From assembly GCA_964035575.1 (NCBI GenBank), contig OZ037867.1:806001-870000 (forward strand): 64,000 nt of DNA, in the 5' to 3' direction. The DNA comes from Rhynchopus sp. YZ270_cl-10. Its lineage: Eukaryota; Euglenozoa; Diplonemea; Diplonemida; Diplonemidae. The notes beneath the pieces were generated by a model. It saw only the letters and a list, made by a program, of their open reading frames with translations, was not told where the DNA came from and made no database searches. The position numbers were made by a program, and so were the translations under genes. This document shows, one piece after another, positions 1-11,960 of this stretch (position 1 is its first letter; the number at the start of each line of letters is the position of its first letter).

Positions 1-2152
1 GCACCAGCACCAGCACCAGCACCAGCACGCACAACCACAACCACAACCACAGCCACAGCCACAACCCCACCAAACCGCACCCGAAGACGTCGTCTACAGC
101 TGGTCCGGTAAAGGTAAAGGCAGCAAAAAGGGTGAAAAAGGTGCCCCAAAAGGATTGGGAAAGGGTTGGGAAGGAGAGAAAGGCGGGAAGAAGGGGTGGG
201 AGGTGGGTGGTGAGAAGGGCGGCAAGAAGGAGGCGAAGGGGAAGAAGGGGAAGGGTGGGAAGGCACCAACACCGCAGCTAGCTGTACCAGCACCGTATCC
301 TGTTGGGAAGGTTCCAGCGCCGTATCCAGGTGGGGTACCACCGCCGTATCCGGTTGGGAAGGTTCCACCGCCGCATCCTGTTGGGAAGGTCCCAGCACCA
401 TATCCGGTCCTGAAGGTCCCGGCACCGTATCCAGGTGGGGTACCCCCACCGTACCCGGTTGGAAAGGTTCCAGCACCGTATCCGGATCAGCACCAGCAGC
501 ACCACGCGGAGCACACCAACACCCGCCAGCGCATCATCGAATTGAAACGAGGTGAGGGGCAGAAGCTTGGACTTGACTTAGAAGGGATGGATGTGACAGG
601 CATTACCGAGGGGTTCTGTGCGCATAAGTGTGGGTTGAAGGTGGGGATGCGGTTCCTCGAGATCAACGGCACACCGGTACACTCACACGCGGAGCTGCGA
701 CAGGCACTCCTGCAGGGGGGCCCGAGCATGCGCCTCAAGATCGTTGAGGAGCGAACCAAGGGCCCGATCCTGGAGGACATGAAGTACATCTGGGCCACGG
801 GGATCGATGAGGCCCAGACTGAGGAGCAGGTGGAGGCGTTCTTTGGCGCGCACGGCAAGCTCTTCCAGCTGTGGGCCTTCGGGAAGGCGTATCTGATTGA
901 GTTCGAGAACCCCCTTGAGGCGCTGGCTTCGCTTGACGACGTTGAAGGCGCAGGGGTCACACTCAACTTTGAGTACAAAAAGGCGCCTCCTGCAGAAGAG
1001 ATCAAACGCCACTCCCAGGCCCAGGCCCAGGCTGCCAACCCTGAGGCCACTATGGAGACGGACCCCCGCTACAGCAAAAAGTATTGGCTGCAGCGGGGCT
1101 ACACAGGGAACGCAACTGCCCTGGGGCAGTTCTTCCTTGTGCAGCAGCTTGATTTGAAGGACCGTGTCTTCTCGCGTGGGGTGCGTCCGAGAGGGACAAA
1201 GAACCCCAGCAAGCTGAAGGAGCTGTACCTCTACCCGTTCCCAGAGCATTTCTTCCCGGAGATGGTGTCCGACTTCATTACTTATACGTCACAGATTTGT
1301 GGGTTGGATGCACCAGTCATCACTGGGGTGGATGTGTTCCGGGGGATGACCGAGATCGAAGGACACCGTTACGTGGCAGCAAGGATAGAGACCGAGCAGG
1401 CACGTGGTGCGTCTCAGGTGTTGGGGTGCACGGTCGGGTTTGACAGCTTGTTTCCGATTGGCTGCAGCGCGTCGTTGCATCTGAAAGGGGATTTGGGGGA
1501 TACGCCGAGTATACCGCTGTCGAAAGAGCCTGTGATGTTCCCGTCAGTGCAGATGATGGCGCGAAAGGTTGACGCCGAAGAGCGTCGTGCCTGTCGTTTC
1601 CACTGCCTTTATGGGCAGTGCACCATCGATCAGTGCCCCAGAGACCACAGCCTCCGGCAAGGAGATCTTGCGTATCTCTGTAAACGCGCTGTGCGGGTCA
1701 ACAATGTGCCGAAGAAATGGAAAGTGTTTGACATCCAGAAAATCCTGCACCGTCTGGGCATCGATTCGGAGGTGCTCTGGTGGGACCACTTCCGTCTCAA
1801 GGCGTCGCCTGGGGTCAACAAGAGGGGATTGCCGATGACATATTATTCACTGATTCTACAGCTTTTCCGCCCCGAGTCGCTGGAGACGGTTCTCAACCAG
1901 GTCAGAGACGGAAAGGGTACACACCTCCACGCGGAGGCGCTGTCGCCTCTCAACTACAAGATAGACGGCAGGCTTGTGAATGATTCGGACCCGCAGTCGA
2001 TGTACCCTGAATCGAAGACAGAAGCGATGGCAGTAAACCCAAACTCTTCAGTGGTGTTGCAGCAGATGCGGGATGCTTTGGCAGAGAAGGAGGGGCGGAG
2101 GATGCAGGTGCTCCTGGAGAAGCAGAAGAAACAACAGCAACAACAACAACAA

Positions 2153-2185
<33 letters not shown>

Positions 2186-4671
2186 ACTGCCGAAACGTCC
2201 GACTCCCTTGTGGACGAGGTCTTCGCCGAGGAAGAAGCCATGTCCGAGTTGCAGGCAGCCAAGCCAGTATCGCGTCCCGAGCCAGCCGTTCCATTGAGCC
2301 TTCCCTCCATGGAAATGACCTGTCCCCTCTGTGCAAAGCGTGGCCACCCCCCCGTGAACTGCCCCAAGCTGCACGAACACGAAACCGAACGCATGCGACA
2401 GGTCCGCCTCGACATCGAAAAGGAAAATGACAAAATCAGCAAATACCTCAAAACCATTGTCACCAACCCGAAAAACCACCCCAAAATCGTGCTGTGCAGA
2501 GACCGCGTTAAAATGCTGAACGTCTCCCTCCAAGAGCAGGTTGCTGATCTGTGCAAAAGCATTGCCGAGCGCCCGCAGGAGGACAAGGACAGACGAGGGA
2601 GAGATGATGAACGGGAACCAAGACGCGACGATCGCGATCGTGACCGGGATAGGGATAGGGACAGAGATCGCGACAGGGACAGACGGCCTCGTGGGGACAG
2701 GGACAGGGACAGGGACCACGATCGCGACCGTGATCGGGATAGGGATAGGGATCGCGACAGGGACAGGGACAGGGACCGTGATTGGGACAGGAGGGACAGG
2801 GACCGCGACCCGAGGGAAAGGGAACGGGAAAGGGAAAGGGGCAGAGACAGAGACAGGGACAGAGACAGGGACAGGGACAGAGACCATGATCGGGAGAGAG
2901 AAAGAGAAAGGGAGCGGGAACGGGACACGCGTCGCGAGCGTACCGTGCCCCCACCGTACCCGGAATCAGGATCTCGCAGAGACGAGCGTGCACCGAGAGA
3001 CGAGCGTGCTCCCAGAGACGAACGTGGTGCTTCTGGCGTGCCCCCACCGTACCCGGAAACAGGATCTCGCAGGGCTCGTGACCAGGACAGAGTGCTGCCA
3101 CGCCAGCCACCCCTGCCCTCCCATCCCCCACCAGGCACACTGAGCAAAGACGAATGCATCGACAAACTCAAGAAACACAAAACGCGGTCTCTCCTTGAGA
3201 TTGCTAAGGTATGCCCCCTCCCACCCATTATTTTTTCAACTGCCTTGCAAAGGTTGTAGGGGAGGAAATGAAAACATATCTGAGTGTGCCCGTATTTTTG
3301 ATGTGAGCGATGTAAACATGACACAACTTATCCACAGAAAAAGTTTTTGATTTTGTCCCTACACACTCCACGAAAAATTCTTTTTCTGATTTCGTTTCTT
3401 TCTTTTATCAGACTAGCTTAAACTCAGATAACACTATTTTCAAACCCATTATTTAACTTTCCATACACAGTCACATGGCATTCTTGTTACCCAACGTGTG
3501 GACTTGATTCTGGCACTTGCGGAGAAGGGGATTGCAGTGGAGGTGCCGCCAAAGGTAAAGGGGGATCCGAAGGACGCGCGCGCACCACCACTGCCACGTG
3601 GTGCACCGCCACCTAGGCCAACTGAACGACCACGTGAACCTGCCGGTGCAGGAGAACGTCCTCGCAGAGACGAGCCCCGCGAACGTGAGTACACCTCCTT
3701 CAGCCGCAACCCCGGGTCAGGCAACCCTGGCGACATCTACGACCTGGACCCTAAGGCAGCCCCGAAGGCAGCAGCGCTCAAAGTGCCACCTCCGTACAGC
3801 GAAGTTGTGCCAGAGAAGAAGGCACCCCCAGCCTACAACGACTACGTCAAGAAGGGTGCCGAGCCGCAGGTGATTGAGGTATGTCCTGAGCTCTGTAAGG
3901 GGGGGGTTTACAGTCTGCAGACTAAGGATTGGGGGTCTGGTAATTAATTAATTAAATGCTAGTCTGCACGGGGTTTCGTAACGAACAATGCAGGCGAAAA
4001 CGCCGTTATTTGCATTTTTGGGCCGATCCCAGTCAGTGGTGGGGTCAATCTGAAAAAATGGATAAAATTTTAATGACTTAAATTTTGGACAATATGAGCC
4101 CGGTCACTAATAGCTGGGGCCCATTTTCGGCCAAAAATTTCCTCAAAATCCGGGTTTGTAATATTGACTTCACTTTCGGTTACCCTACAGGTGGGGTGAA
4201 GGAAGGTTGTGGAAAAGGGTCCTTATTTGCATTTTTGGGATCCGCCCGTGCAGTAGTGGGGTCAATCTCGAAAATTGGACAATTTTTTGACCACTTAAAT
4301 TTTGAGAAATATGAGCCCGGTTACTTATACGTGGGGCCCATTTTCAAAAAAAATCGGGTGGGTATTGTAATTAATTAAATGATTTCTTAGTCTGCAGTCT
4401 GGGGGTTTAAAGGGTTATTAGATGGGAGATGAGACGCGCATTTCATTTTTTATCGCGTCGTTCGTGAAAAAAAAAATGCTACTGTGGCGCAATTCCTTGT
4501 ACATTTCGTCGTGCAATGAATAGTTATTCTTGTAGTGCCAGCGTCCGTCGATGAACAGTGAGGTGTTTGTACTTTCAACTTTTCATTTGACTTACATTTT
4601 TTCTTCTTTTTTTGCAGGAGGAGGAGGACGATGATTACGTACCGGCTCCAGCACCAATGCGGAAGAAGTGA
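1..4671 (+). CDS. Multidomain RNA-binding protein: PDZ-like, RRM-like, CCCH, zinc knuckle, RD-rich tail (5' partial, 3 exons)
   Basis: The frame is open from base 2, so the true start lies upstream of the window. Exons are 2-3208, 3471-3878 and 4618-4671 (stop TGA). Both introns begin GTATG, end CAG and are phase 0. In order: His/Gln tract, Gly/Lys stretch, Pro-Tyr repeats (some are PPxY, the WW-domain ligand), a PDZ-like fold (about 530-750, KLGLDLEG and VGMRFLEING), an RRM-like segment (about 765-980), an unidentified globular region, a CCCH finger (1588-1644; C-x8-C-x4-C-x3-H), a polyQ tract (about 2130-2190), a CCHC-type knuckle (2317-2365), then RD/RE dipeptides (2590-2935) and more PPxY motifs. 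The two exons rejoin across intron 1 into a helical segment (SLLEIAK then SHGILVTQ). The domains point to RNA processing with a WW-domain partner; PDZ beside RRM is unusual. Exact function unknown. Confidence 0.82.
4006..4345. repeat. Two diverged direct copies of a ~120-bp repeat in intron 2
   Basis: Copies start near 4006 and 4223. They share, in order, TTATTTGCATTTTTGGG, GGGGTCAATCT, ACTTAAATTTTG, ATATGAGCCCGGT and GGGGCCCATTTTC. A direct repeat containing TAATTAATTAAATG and TAGTCTGCA brackets them at about 3943-3970 and 4368-4396. The 739-nt intron 2 (3879-4617) is therefore probably swollen by an inserted, internally duplicated element. Confidence 0.6.
4533..4617 (+). repeat. Family D module forming the 3' end of intron 2
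   Basis: This copy contains GCGTCCGTCGATGAACAGTG, then GTGTTTGTACTTTCAACTT and a T-rich tract ending TTTGCAG, which is the acceptor used for exon 3. It matches the dispersed D consensus (GGTGAGGCGTTTGCACTTTC then AACTTCTC and a T run). The repeat therefore supplies the polypyrimidine tract and possibly the splice acceptor. Confidence 0.55.
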
Positions 4672-6407
4672 TGAGGGGGTGGATGCAATCGGGGATGAGG
4701 GAAGGGATGAATGCCTTTGTCTTTAGAATTTCTCTTTCTCCCACGGCGTTTGCACTTCAAACTTCTATTTTGGAATAACAAAAAAAAACAGAAAAAAAGG
4801 GAGAAAAATAAAACCAACAGCAAAACGAACGACTTCCCCCCCGGATTGGTACATGCTGCACCCACGAATAATACAAAAAAAAAAAAAACTTTGTGTACAG
4901 AACCCGTCCTTGGACAGGTGATTGTCGAAACTAAAAAAAAATAAACAAAACTAAACAGAGTTCTTAATGTCTCTCGCTTCATCCACATTCTTAGGGGATG
5001 AGGCAAACTCTAGTTTGAAATGGTGTCATTGAGTGCAACGTGGGAGGTTTGTCACATGCAGCAAAAAAGGTGAACACTTCCAAAGTAAAAAAAAATGGGA
5101 TGTACACATGAGTAGCGAAGTAGCGCGGGATGGGGATGGGTAAAAGGTACAACTGATGACTAATTGCAACGATGACTAGGGCCATCGGACAAACTGTTTT
5201 ACCTTTTCTTTTTCAAATAACGTCGTAAAATAAGATGGCTTCTGGAAATGTGTGTGTGTGTGTGTTTTTGTGTTCAATTCGTTTGCCGGGTGTTGGGGGC
5301 AGTGTCTGCGTCTGGTGTACGGTGAGGCGTTTGCACTGTCAACTTCTCTTTTTTTTTTGTTAGCGCCTTTATACAAGAGGGTTTTGGGTGTTATCAATTT
5401 TTGCTTTTCTTTTTTTTTTTTATTTGCGGGTTTACGGGTTCGATAACCCGCGGAGTGTCAGTGCCCTGCGTCCCAGAGGCGTTTGCACTATCAACTTCAC
5501 TTCTTCTTCTTCTTCTTCTTCTTACAGTAACTATTACTCATAACGAAAATAAAAATTAAGAACATGACGAAGAAGAGTACAGGGGGGTGGGATAATATTT
5601 TAACAAAATTCTTCTTTTAAGAATTATTGGGGTACGGCGGGCTCCACCGTTGGTCATCACTTCCTCTCTCACAATAAGTTGTGTTGTGTGTGGGGTTTTT
5701 TTTTGAATCTTTTATTCCGCGGGAAAATGGTAATTTCCCCTTAAAGCAGGATTTTTTTTAACACATCACCTTTTCTTGAGAAAAGGATGTGTTTTTCTGC
5801 CGTTGCGTTACCAAGGAACGCTACCTAGGGTAATGAAGATGTGTTCCACTCAATACAATAATCCCGATTTATGTCAAAGAAAAAAAAATGGACACATTTC
5901 ACTTTTTTGTTTATTTGCGTACAGTGCCTGATGACGAAGAGGATATCAGTTCTTCTGTTGTTTTCCTCTGGACTCATTTCCACAAGCAATTTCCACAGTG
6001 CTTGACAGTAGTGCACCAGCGTACACCCGTCGCCTGATTCTTTACGGTAATATCTCGTATTTCCCTCGTCAAATACTGCTTGAAAGCGTCAGTCTTGGAT
6101 TTCTTTGCCATTCTTTGCCCTTTGTGACGAAGAGGCAAATAGACAGTACCACACAATAGATGCATGTAGATAGGATGTGTGCATATGCGATAGCTCTCAC
6201 TATTTCTTTGACCATCCAGCCAAGAGGCTTAGGTTCATTTTGTAGTTTTTTCACCACACAACAGAGCGACCCACACAGCATCCACATCCACATCCACACA
6301 TCCCCACCCCCAACCAAGCTCATCGCCTTCGCTGATTTTAGTTTCGTAAGCGTTGTGATAGTTGCTGTGTTCTGTGTGGGTGTGTTAACGGAGACTGCTG
6401 TTTGTGC
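4672..6407 (+). other. Intergenic spacer with family D and A modules
   Basis: No convincing gene. D modules lie near 4740 (partial), 5300-5350 and 5425-5510. The last is preceded by a GGGTTCGATAACCC hairpin resembling a tRNA T-arm, and followed by a TTC triplet run. A family A fragment (AGAGGCTTAGGTTCATTTT) lies at 6222-6240, about 170 nt before the next start codon. Confidence 0.5.
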
Positions 6408-6532
6408 ATGACTATGTATATGATGCAGGTGCCAATGATGGGCGGGGCCAGCATACCCCAGCCGCAGATGGTAGCGCAGAATGGGATGGCCGTTGCGCCA
6501 CTGATGCAACAGCAACAGCAGCAGCCCCCTCA

Positions 6533-6576
<44 letters not shown>

Positions 6577-8288
6577 AACATCAACAGCAGCAGCAACAGC
6601 AGCAGCAGCCCCAGCAGCCCACACAGCAGTCGCAGCCTGTACAGGTGGCCCAACCCGGGCAAGTCCAACCAGTGCACCAGCAGCAGATGATGAGCATGCA
6701 GCAAGCCATGCGCCAGCAAAATATGCAAATGCAAGCCAACCTCCAGGCCCAGCAGCAGCTCGCCTGGCAGCAGCAGCAGCAGATCCAGCAGCAGCAGCAG
6801 CAACTCAAGCACCAACAGCAGCAGATCCAGCAGCAACAGATTCAGCAGCAGCAACACAAGCTGCAGAAACAGAAGGACGTCAAGCCTCTCGACCCCAACG
6901 TCATCCCTGCGACCAAGAAGCAGCCGCCTGCCAAAGCCTTCAACGCACGCAAGACGAGCACGCCTTTGGCCGCACCACCGCCGCCAGAGAAGGAGCACGG
7001 CTCATGCGACGAGGACGACGAGGAGACACTTGCACGCAATGCACGCGCCCCACCGGACATGAACCGCCCCTGCAGCCACAATGTGTGGGACGACGTGCGG
7101 ACACGCCGCCATGCGAAGATCCTACAGTGCCGCAAATGCCTTTCGAAGTGGAAGCTGCAGATGCCTGTTCCGAGGTGCTCATACTTCCTGCATGGCAGCT
7201 GCGACAAGGGCGAGAAGTGCCAGCTGCTTCACGTCTTCAAGAAGAAGGCGGATAGGGAGAAGCGGATTCTTGAGGTCACTTCTCTTGCAGACAAGGCTGA
7301 TGACAAGGACAGCTCCGAGGAGTCTGAGCATGCACCGTGCAAGGAGCACCACGACCACGACGACGAGAAGAAAGAACCCGAACACCAAGATGCACGCGAC
7401 GACATCATGATGCTTTCCAAGGCAAGAGAAAGCAGGGCCGAGACCGAGCTCCACAGGGAACACCAGAACCCCACTGTTGCCCCTATCTCTGCCTCCGCCA
7501 ACCCACGCGAAAGTGTACAGGAGATGCTTGGCGAACTGAAAAGCCGTCGCAACCGCAACAACGACGGGCTTGTCCCCGAACCTCGTGTCCCGCAACCGGT
7601 CCGCCGCCAGCCCGCCATCCACAACCACCTGGCGTCCTCCCCCGCATGCTCCACTGAACCCCCACCACTGATGTCACCCATGCCTATCACCCCTACACCG
7701 GTCGCTTCCTCCCCATGCAATATGGCAGAGGGGTACACAGTCGCACCGTCGCCTTCGTCTTTGGAGCGGGCGTACACTCCGTCGTCATTGGCAGCAAGGC
7801 GGGGGTTTTCGCAGACCGGGGTGCCGAACAGCCCGGTCAGAACGTCGGAACCTACATTGACTGTTTCCCCCGCAAATAATTCGATTGAGACGGTAAATCC
7901 GTCTGTAGAAGCTGCGCAGCCTTCCCAAATACAGGTGGACCCACCGTCATACCAGAGTGCGGTTGGGCATCCAGGAATGTGTGAGGAAACGGCACGTCTC
8001 CAGGCTCTGGCAAGTGGATATGCAATGTCCAGCGGCGCTCTGCCCCAGCATGCAGCCCGTGCCCATTCCCCACAGAGCGCTCCGTACACGCCTCATTCCC
8101 CTTATGACATGAGCATGTACTCTCCAGTTGCAGACACCCCAAAGGTTGTGGAACCAACCAAAACATACACCAACCCTCCTCCCCAAGCCACCGAGGCTAC
8201 AGAGGAGAACGTCTATGCGATTGGCCCTGATGAGCTTGAGGCACACATCGAAAAGTTTGCTGTCCGAACCCCGAAATCGCAGGCTTAA
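6408..8288 (+). CDS. Glutamine-rich CCCH zinc-finger protein
   Basis: 626 residues from ATG 6408 to TAA 8288. In-frame ATGs at 6414 and 6420 are also possible, and an AG at 6391-6392 would leave a short leader. The N-terminal ~150 residues are glutamine/methionine-rich (CAG tracts, 6507-6880). Next comes a Cys/His segment (7071-7160: CSHNVWDDVR, then LQCRKCLSKWK), directly followed by one CCCH finger, C-x7-C-x5-C-x3-H (CSYFLHGSCDKGEKCQLLH, 7176-7232). An acidic/His linker and a long Pro/Ser-rich, probably disordered tail follow. Single CCCH fingers with polyQ tails are typical of cytoplasmic mRNA-stability regulators in several protists; that role is inferred. The WDxVR...LxCRxC...WK segment looks like a separate small metal-binding motif that I cannot name with certainty. 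Confidence 0.85.
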
Positions 8289-8530
8289 GAAAAGGTAAGG
8301 GGAGGGGTGGGATGGATTTGTACGATATCTTGCTTTTTAATGAATCAGATGAACCAAAGAAAGAATTAAAGGAAGAAAAGGGTGGGAGGGAGGGGGAGAG
8401 GGGAGGGGGGAAGGGGAGGGGAGGGGCTAAGGGTAGTGGTGAGAAGGTTACACCAGTAAGAGGGGGTATAGGGAGGTGGGGGGGGATGCTTATATTGTTT
8501 CGTTCTTTCTTGTGAAAGCGCTGTTTGTCC
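8289..8530 (+). other. Purine-rich, G-run-rich 3' flank
   Basis: Between about 8375 and 8485 the + strand is almost entirely purine with many runs of three to six G, so quadruplex folding is possible in DNA or in the 3' UTR. No gene seen. Confidence 0.5.
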
Positions 8531-8643
8531 CTTCCCCCCCCAAAAAAAAAGCACAAAAAGAAGAAAATAAAATAGCATAGGAAAAATAAAAAAAAATCAC
8601 CCCATCCCCTCCCTTAACACGCGGGTTTTCATTATTTATTTTT

Positions 8644-8818
8644 GTGGCGTTTGCACTTTCAGCTCTCTCTTTTTTTTCCTTTTTTTTTACATACCCCGAT
8701 TCTGTCTTCAAGTATTGTTCGTCCTTTTTTTTCTCTTTTTTTTCCTTTTTTTTTCTTTTACCCCTGTTCAAGGTGACTAAGCACGAGCCTTATGTTATCA
8801 TCTTACAAAACTTTTTAT
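8644..8818 (+). repeat. Family D module followed by family A module
   Basis: D: GGCGTTTGCACTTTCAGC with T runs (8646-8690). A: AAGGTGACTAAGCACGAGC, then a CTTA-containing arm and ATCTTACAAAACTTTTT (8768-8818). In A, TAAG and CTTA can pair. The same D-then-A order recurs at 11744-11960. Confidence 0.6.
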
Positions 8819-10085
8819 TGTGTGTGTTTATTCACGCCAACCTCGGTGCTCCCCCTTTCATTTAAAATAAATTAATTTTTTTTTGTGGAAAAGATGCAGG
8901 GCGTTCGCTATCGCCATCGTTTTTTCCTGATCGTGGCGAAATGCCAAAAAACCCGAAATTTTTGCTTTTTTACTAGTGCTTAAAATAGGTCAAAAAAATT
9001 TTCCGCCGGAGAGAAGCTAGTTCGTGGGGGGTGAATCCCTGGTACTGAGTGGTCAAAAAAAATTTGCGATTTGCGCGTGATCCCTTCCCCAGCACAAGTG
9101 CTATTACAGCTGCACTTTCCTGATACTAAAACCAGCAAAACGATGGAGAATTTCATCAATCCCCCCTCACTGAGGGTCTCTTTGTGTTGTTTAATCAAAC
9201 AGATGTACAAGAGAGAGGCATCTGTCATGTGAGACTTCATCCTTATTTTGATTATTTTCAATAAACTAAAACGTCTCTCTGCCGTTGAAGGTAGAGTTGA
9301 CACGAGTAGTGACACCTTCTATAACAGGGGCTTCAGCAGACTGCAGGATTGAGGAGCGGGAGTGCTGGGGAAACTTCCTCTCACGGCAGGCGGGTTTGCG
9401 GAACAGTGGACACCCCTCTGCGACCCCCCCTCCGGGGGGGTCGACAGGGTGGTGGGGAGAAATCTCTCTCTCTTTATTTTTTTTTCTCCCCTTTTTTTTT
9501 TTATTTATTTATTTATTTATACAGGGTTTCGCCCCGGTGGGGCGAAGCCCTGGGGCGAAATAAAATGTCATTTTTTCAGGAAAAATTTTTTTTAACGAAA
9601 AAAAATATTTTTCGCCCCGGGGCGAACGCCCTGAAAAGATGTGTTACGCTCCTAGAAGCTCTTTCATCTTTCCAGCGGATGGTTTTATTTTATTTTATTT
9701 TGCAACACAGTTGTTAGTTTTTCCTCTCCCACCCCCAGCCTGTTAAAACATAAAGCCGAAAACAAATTCTCGATTGCAAAAAAGAAAAATAACAGTGTTG
9801 GATTTGAGGAAAGAGGAGGAAAGTGAACGTCCCTCGCCCCCTGTTGTCGAAGCACAGGCCATCGTCTGTACGCTCAGGGGCGTTGTGCAGTTCCCTTTTT
9901 TGTCCTGCAACTATGAGCAAAAATTCAGCTGAACGAACACGCGTATGGACACAACCAGCCAACCGTCCACACAACCTCATTATTTTATTATTTTATATTT
10001 TGTTTTGAAAAAGACTATTTCAACGCGGCCAATAGCGTTTCAACTGAAAGAACAAAAAAAAAATCAATCAAAGAAGTGTTTAGTT

Positions 10086-10135
10086 TAGTGGAGTTCATCC
10101 TCGGGTGTCTACACTAATACAACCAAGTTTTCAAA
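10086..10135 (+). repeat. Family B hairpin module
   Basis: TAGTGGAG and CTACACTA form an 8-nt stem with one mismatch around a loop starting TTCATCCTCGGG; the conserved tail is AATACAACCAAGTTTTC and then A residues. Six similar copies occur in the window, all on the + strand. Confidence 0.65.
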
Positions 10136-10477
10136 AAAATCAAAAAAAAAAAAAATGGACAAATGCTTATCCTCAGCATTGGGGAAAATGCGGGAAGGAA
10201 GAAAATAAATAAATCAAAAATACAATGTACTGGGTCGAAAAGTGTGTGTTTTATGTAGGTGAAAAAACAAAGTGTGGGCATTGCCAAAGTTTTATCTGCT
10301 GTCAGACCAGAGCTTTCTATTGTCCCATTCTCTGCCACACTCTTTTATGGATGAGGTTGTGCTGTCTGTAGGTATCCTATCCTTTTTTCAACAAGGTGAC
10401 ATAGTGCACAGAACGTATCATCTTATGGTTAATTTGCCGACTGTTACTGTTAAAAAAATGGAAATGAACTTTTGGAA

Positions 10478-10611
10478 CGTGGAGACTTTGCACAAACTGT
10501 GACAACACAACCGAGGCAAACTACACTACTCCAAATATTTTATCAACAATAAAATAACCATAGTGGAGTTCATCCTCGGGGTGTCGACACTAATACAACC
10601 AAGTTTTCAAA
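10478..10611 (+). repeat. Family C module followed directly by family B module
   Basis: C (10478-10551): GTGGAGACTTTGCACA, then ACACAACCGAGGCAAACTAC and ACTACTCCAA. B (10561-10611): TAGTGGAG to CGACACTAA plus the CAACCAAGTTTTC tail. Both share the AGTGGAG start, a pairing CACT arm and an A-rich tail; the C-then-B order recurs at 41753-41942. Confidence 0.65.
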
Positions 10612-11743
10612 ATAAGATAAAAGATGCAAAAGAAAATAGCACACAATTTTTTTGTGTACCGTACCTGCCTTGGGGGTTAATGCATGCGTTGTCTGAATGC
10701 ATGCTGCTTCTGTCATGGGAGGATATAGGGAGGGAGTGCTCTTATGTCGATCACAAATAGAAGTATGCTGGTTGCACCTCTCACATTCGTTGTACCTTTT
10801 CGCGTGGTACTTCTCAACGGAATCCACTCTTTGTGAAGGGGTTGTGATACGATTCTTTTTTGTTCTATTCTGGACAACAAATCGAGTAGTATTACAAAAA
10901 TGTAACGTTTCCACGAAAATGAGAGGCGAGGAACGGCTGTGTGGAGCTCTCACGAAAAAAAAGAGCGAGGTGTCTACACGGTATCAATTATTCAAAAAAG
11001 CTGCAAATACTACTCTCAATTGTAAGAAGTTTTATCGGTGTGCTTCATTCTTAAGGGCAAGTGTTTGTATCTTTTGCCGGGAAAAAAAAAAAAAAAGAAA
11101 AGACCATTTTTACGTTTCTCACTTATCATTCATCTCTCCCCCCGTTTTGGCCGCAATTGAATTCGCAATCGATACGGGCAAGTTCCCGTGCGCTTTTGGT
11201 CTCTTCCCCCCTTTTTTTTCTATGCATCTTCCAGGGTAGTCCGCATTTAACCAAATATTTCAAAAAATAAACATAGCGTCTAGTTTACTTGGTAACTCTA
11301 TCGGACTGCGTTTTAACGAAAAAAAAAAAATAGAACACAACAAAACAAACCAAAACACATTTTTTTTTTGTCTTTCCCAAGTCCCCTGCCAAGTTACAGT
11401 CATATAACAAGCATCGGTGGGGGTAAAAACTAGTGTAGATTTTAGTATTTCAAAACGGAGGGTTTTTTACCCTATTGATAGTTTGTTGTGTGACTGTATA
11501 TTATTATTATTTTTTGGTGGAGTTTTACTTGCCTGGGGTTTTACAAACTATCCTTCGTTGGTTCACTATTTTCCTGGAAGAAGGGTTTGGGTGCGCACAC
11601 AGACAAAGAACACAGCCCGCTACGTTTGCGTCTGGTGTGTCTTCCATTCTGCCAACTTCACATTGTTTGAAATGATGATTTCAAATTTGGGGGGAAATGG
11701 CATTTTTTTTGATTGAAAATGTCAAAATGGGATACTATGTACT

Positions 11744-11960
11744 GTGAGTCGTTGATACTTTCAACTTCTCTTTTTTTTTTTTTCCTTTTTTTTTTTGCAC
11801 GGATTTCTTCGATTTTTAGACATTCCAAAATACAAGCAACATTTCTTTTGGAGATGGCTAATCACCATATGAGGCTTTGCCATTTCCAAAAGGGAAAAAA
11901 AAATAAACATTAAGGTAGACTAAGCACGTAAGACTTCGGTATATCTTATGAACTTTTCTA
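11744..11960 (+). repeat. Family D module followed by family A module
   Basis: D: CGTTGATACTTTCAACTTCT and a long T run (11755-11795). A: AAGGTAGACTAAGCACGTAA, then ACTTCGGTATATCTTATG and a T-rich tract ending CTTCAG (11911-11984). No coding sequence follows directly. Confidence 0.5.

Noticed and set aside
155-157. TTG 155 as the start of the first gene
   Set aside because: The frame is open to the window edge with coding character, so the true start lies upstream.
1954-3324. Long minus-strand open frame of Ser/Leu/Arg repeats
   Set aside because: Antisense shadow of the polyQ and RD-repeat coding region; repetitive codons on the real strand leave the other frames open.
5825-6112. Possible minus-strand gene relic (MAKKSKTDAFKQYL...), with a loosely similar minus-strand stretch at 35976-36160
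   Set aside because: Short, split over two frames, no splice sites or homology I can name; similarity between the two is too weak to claim.
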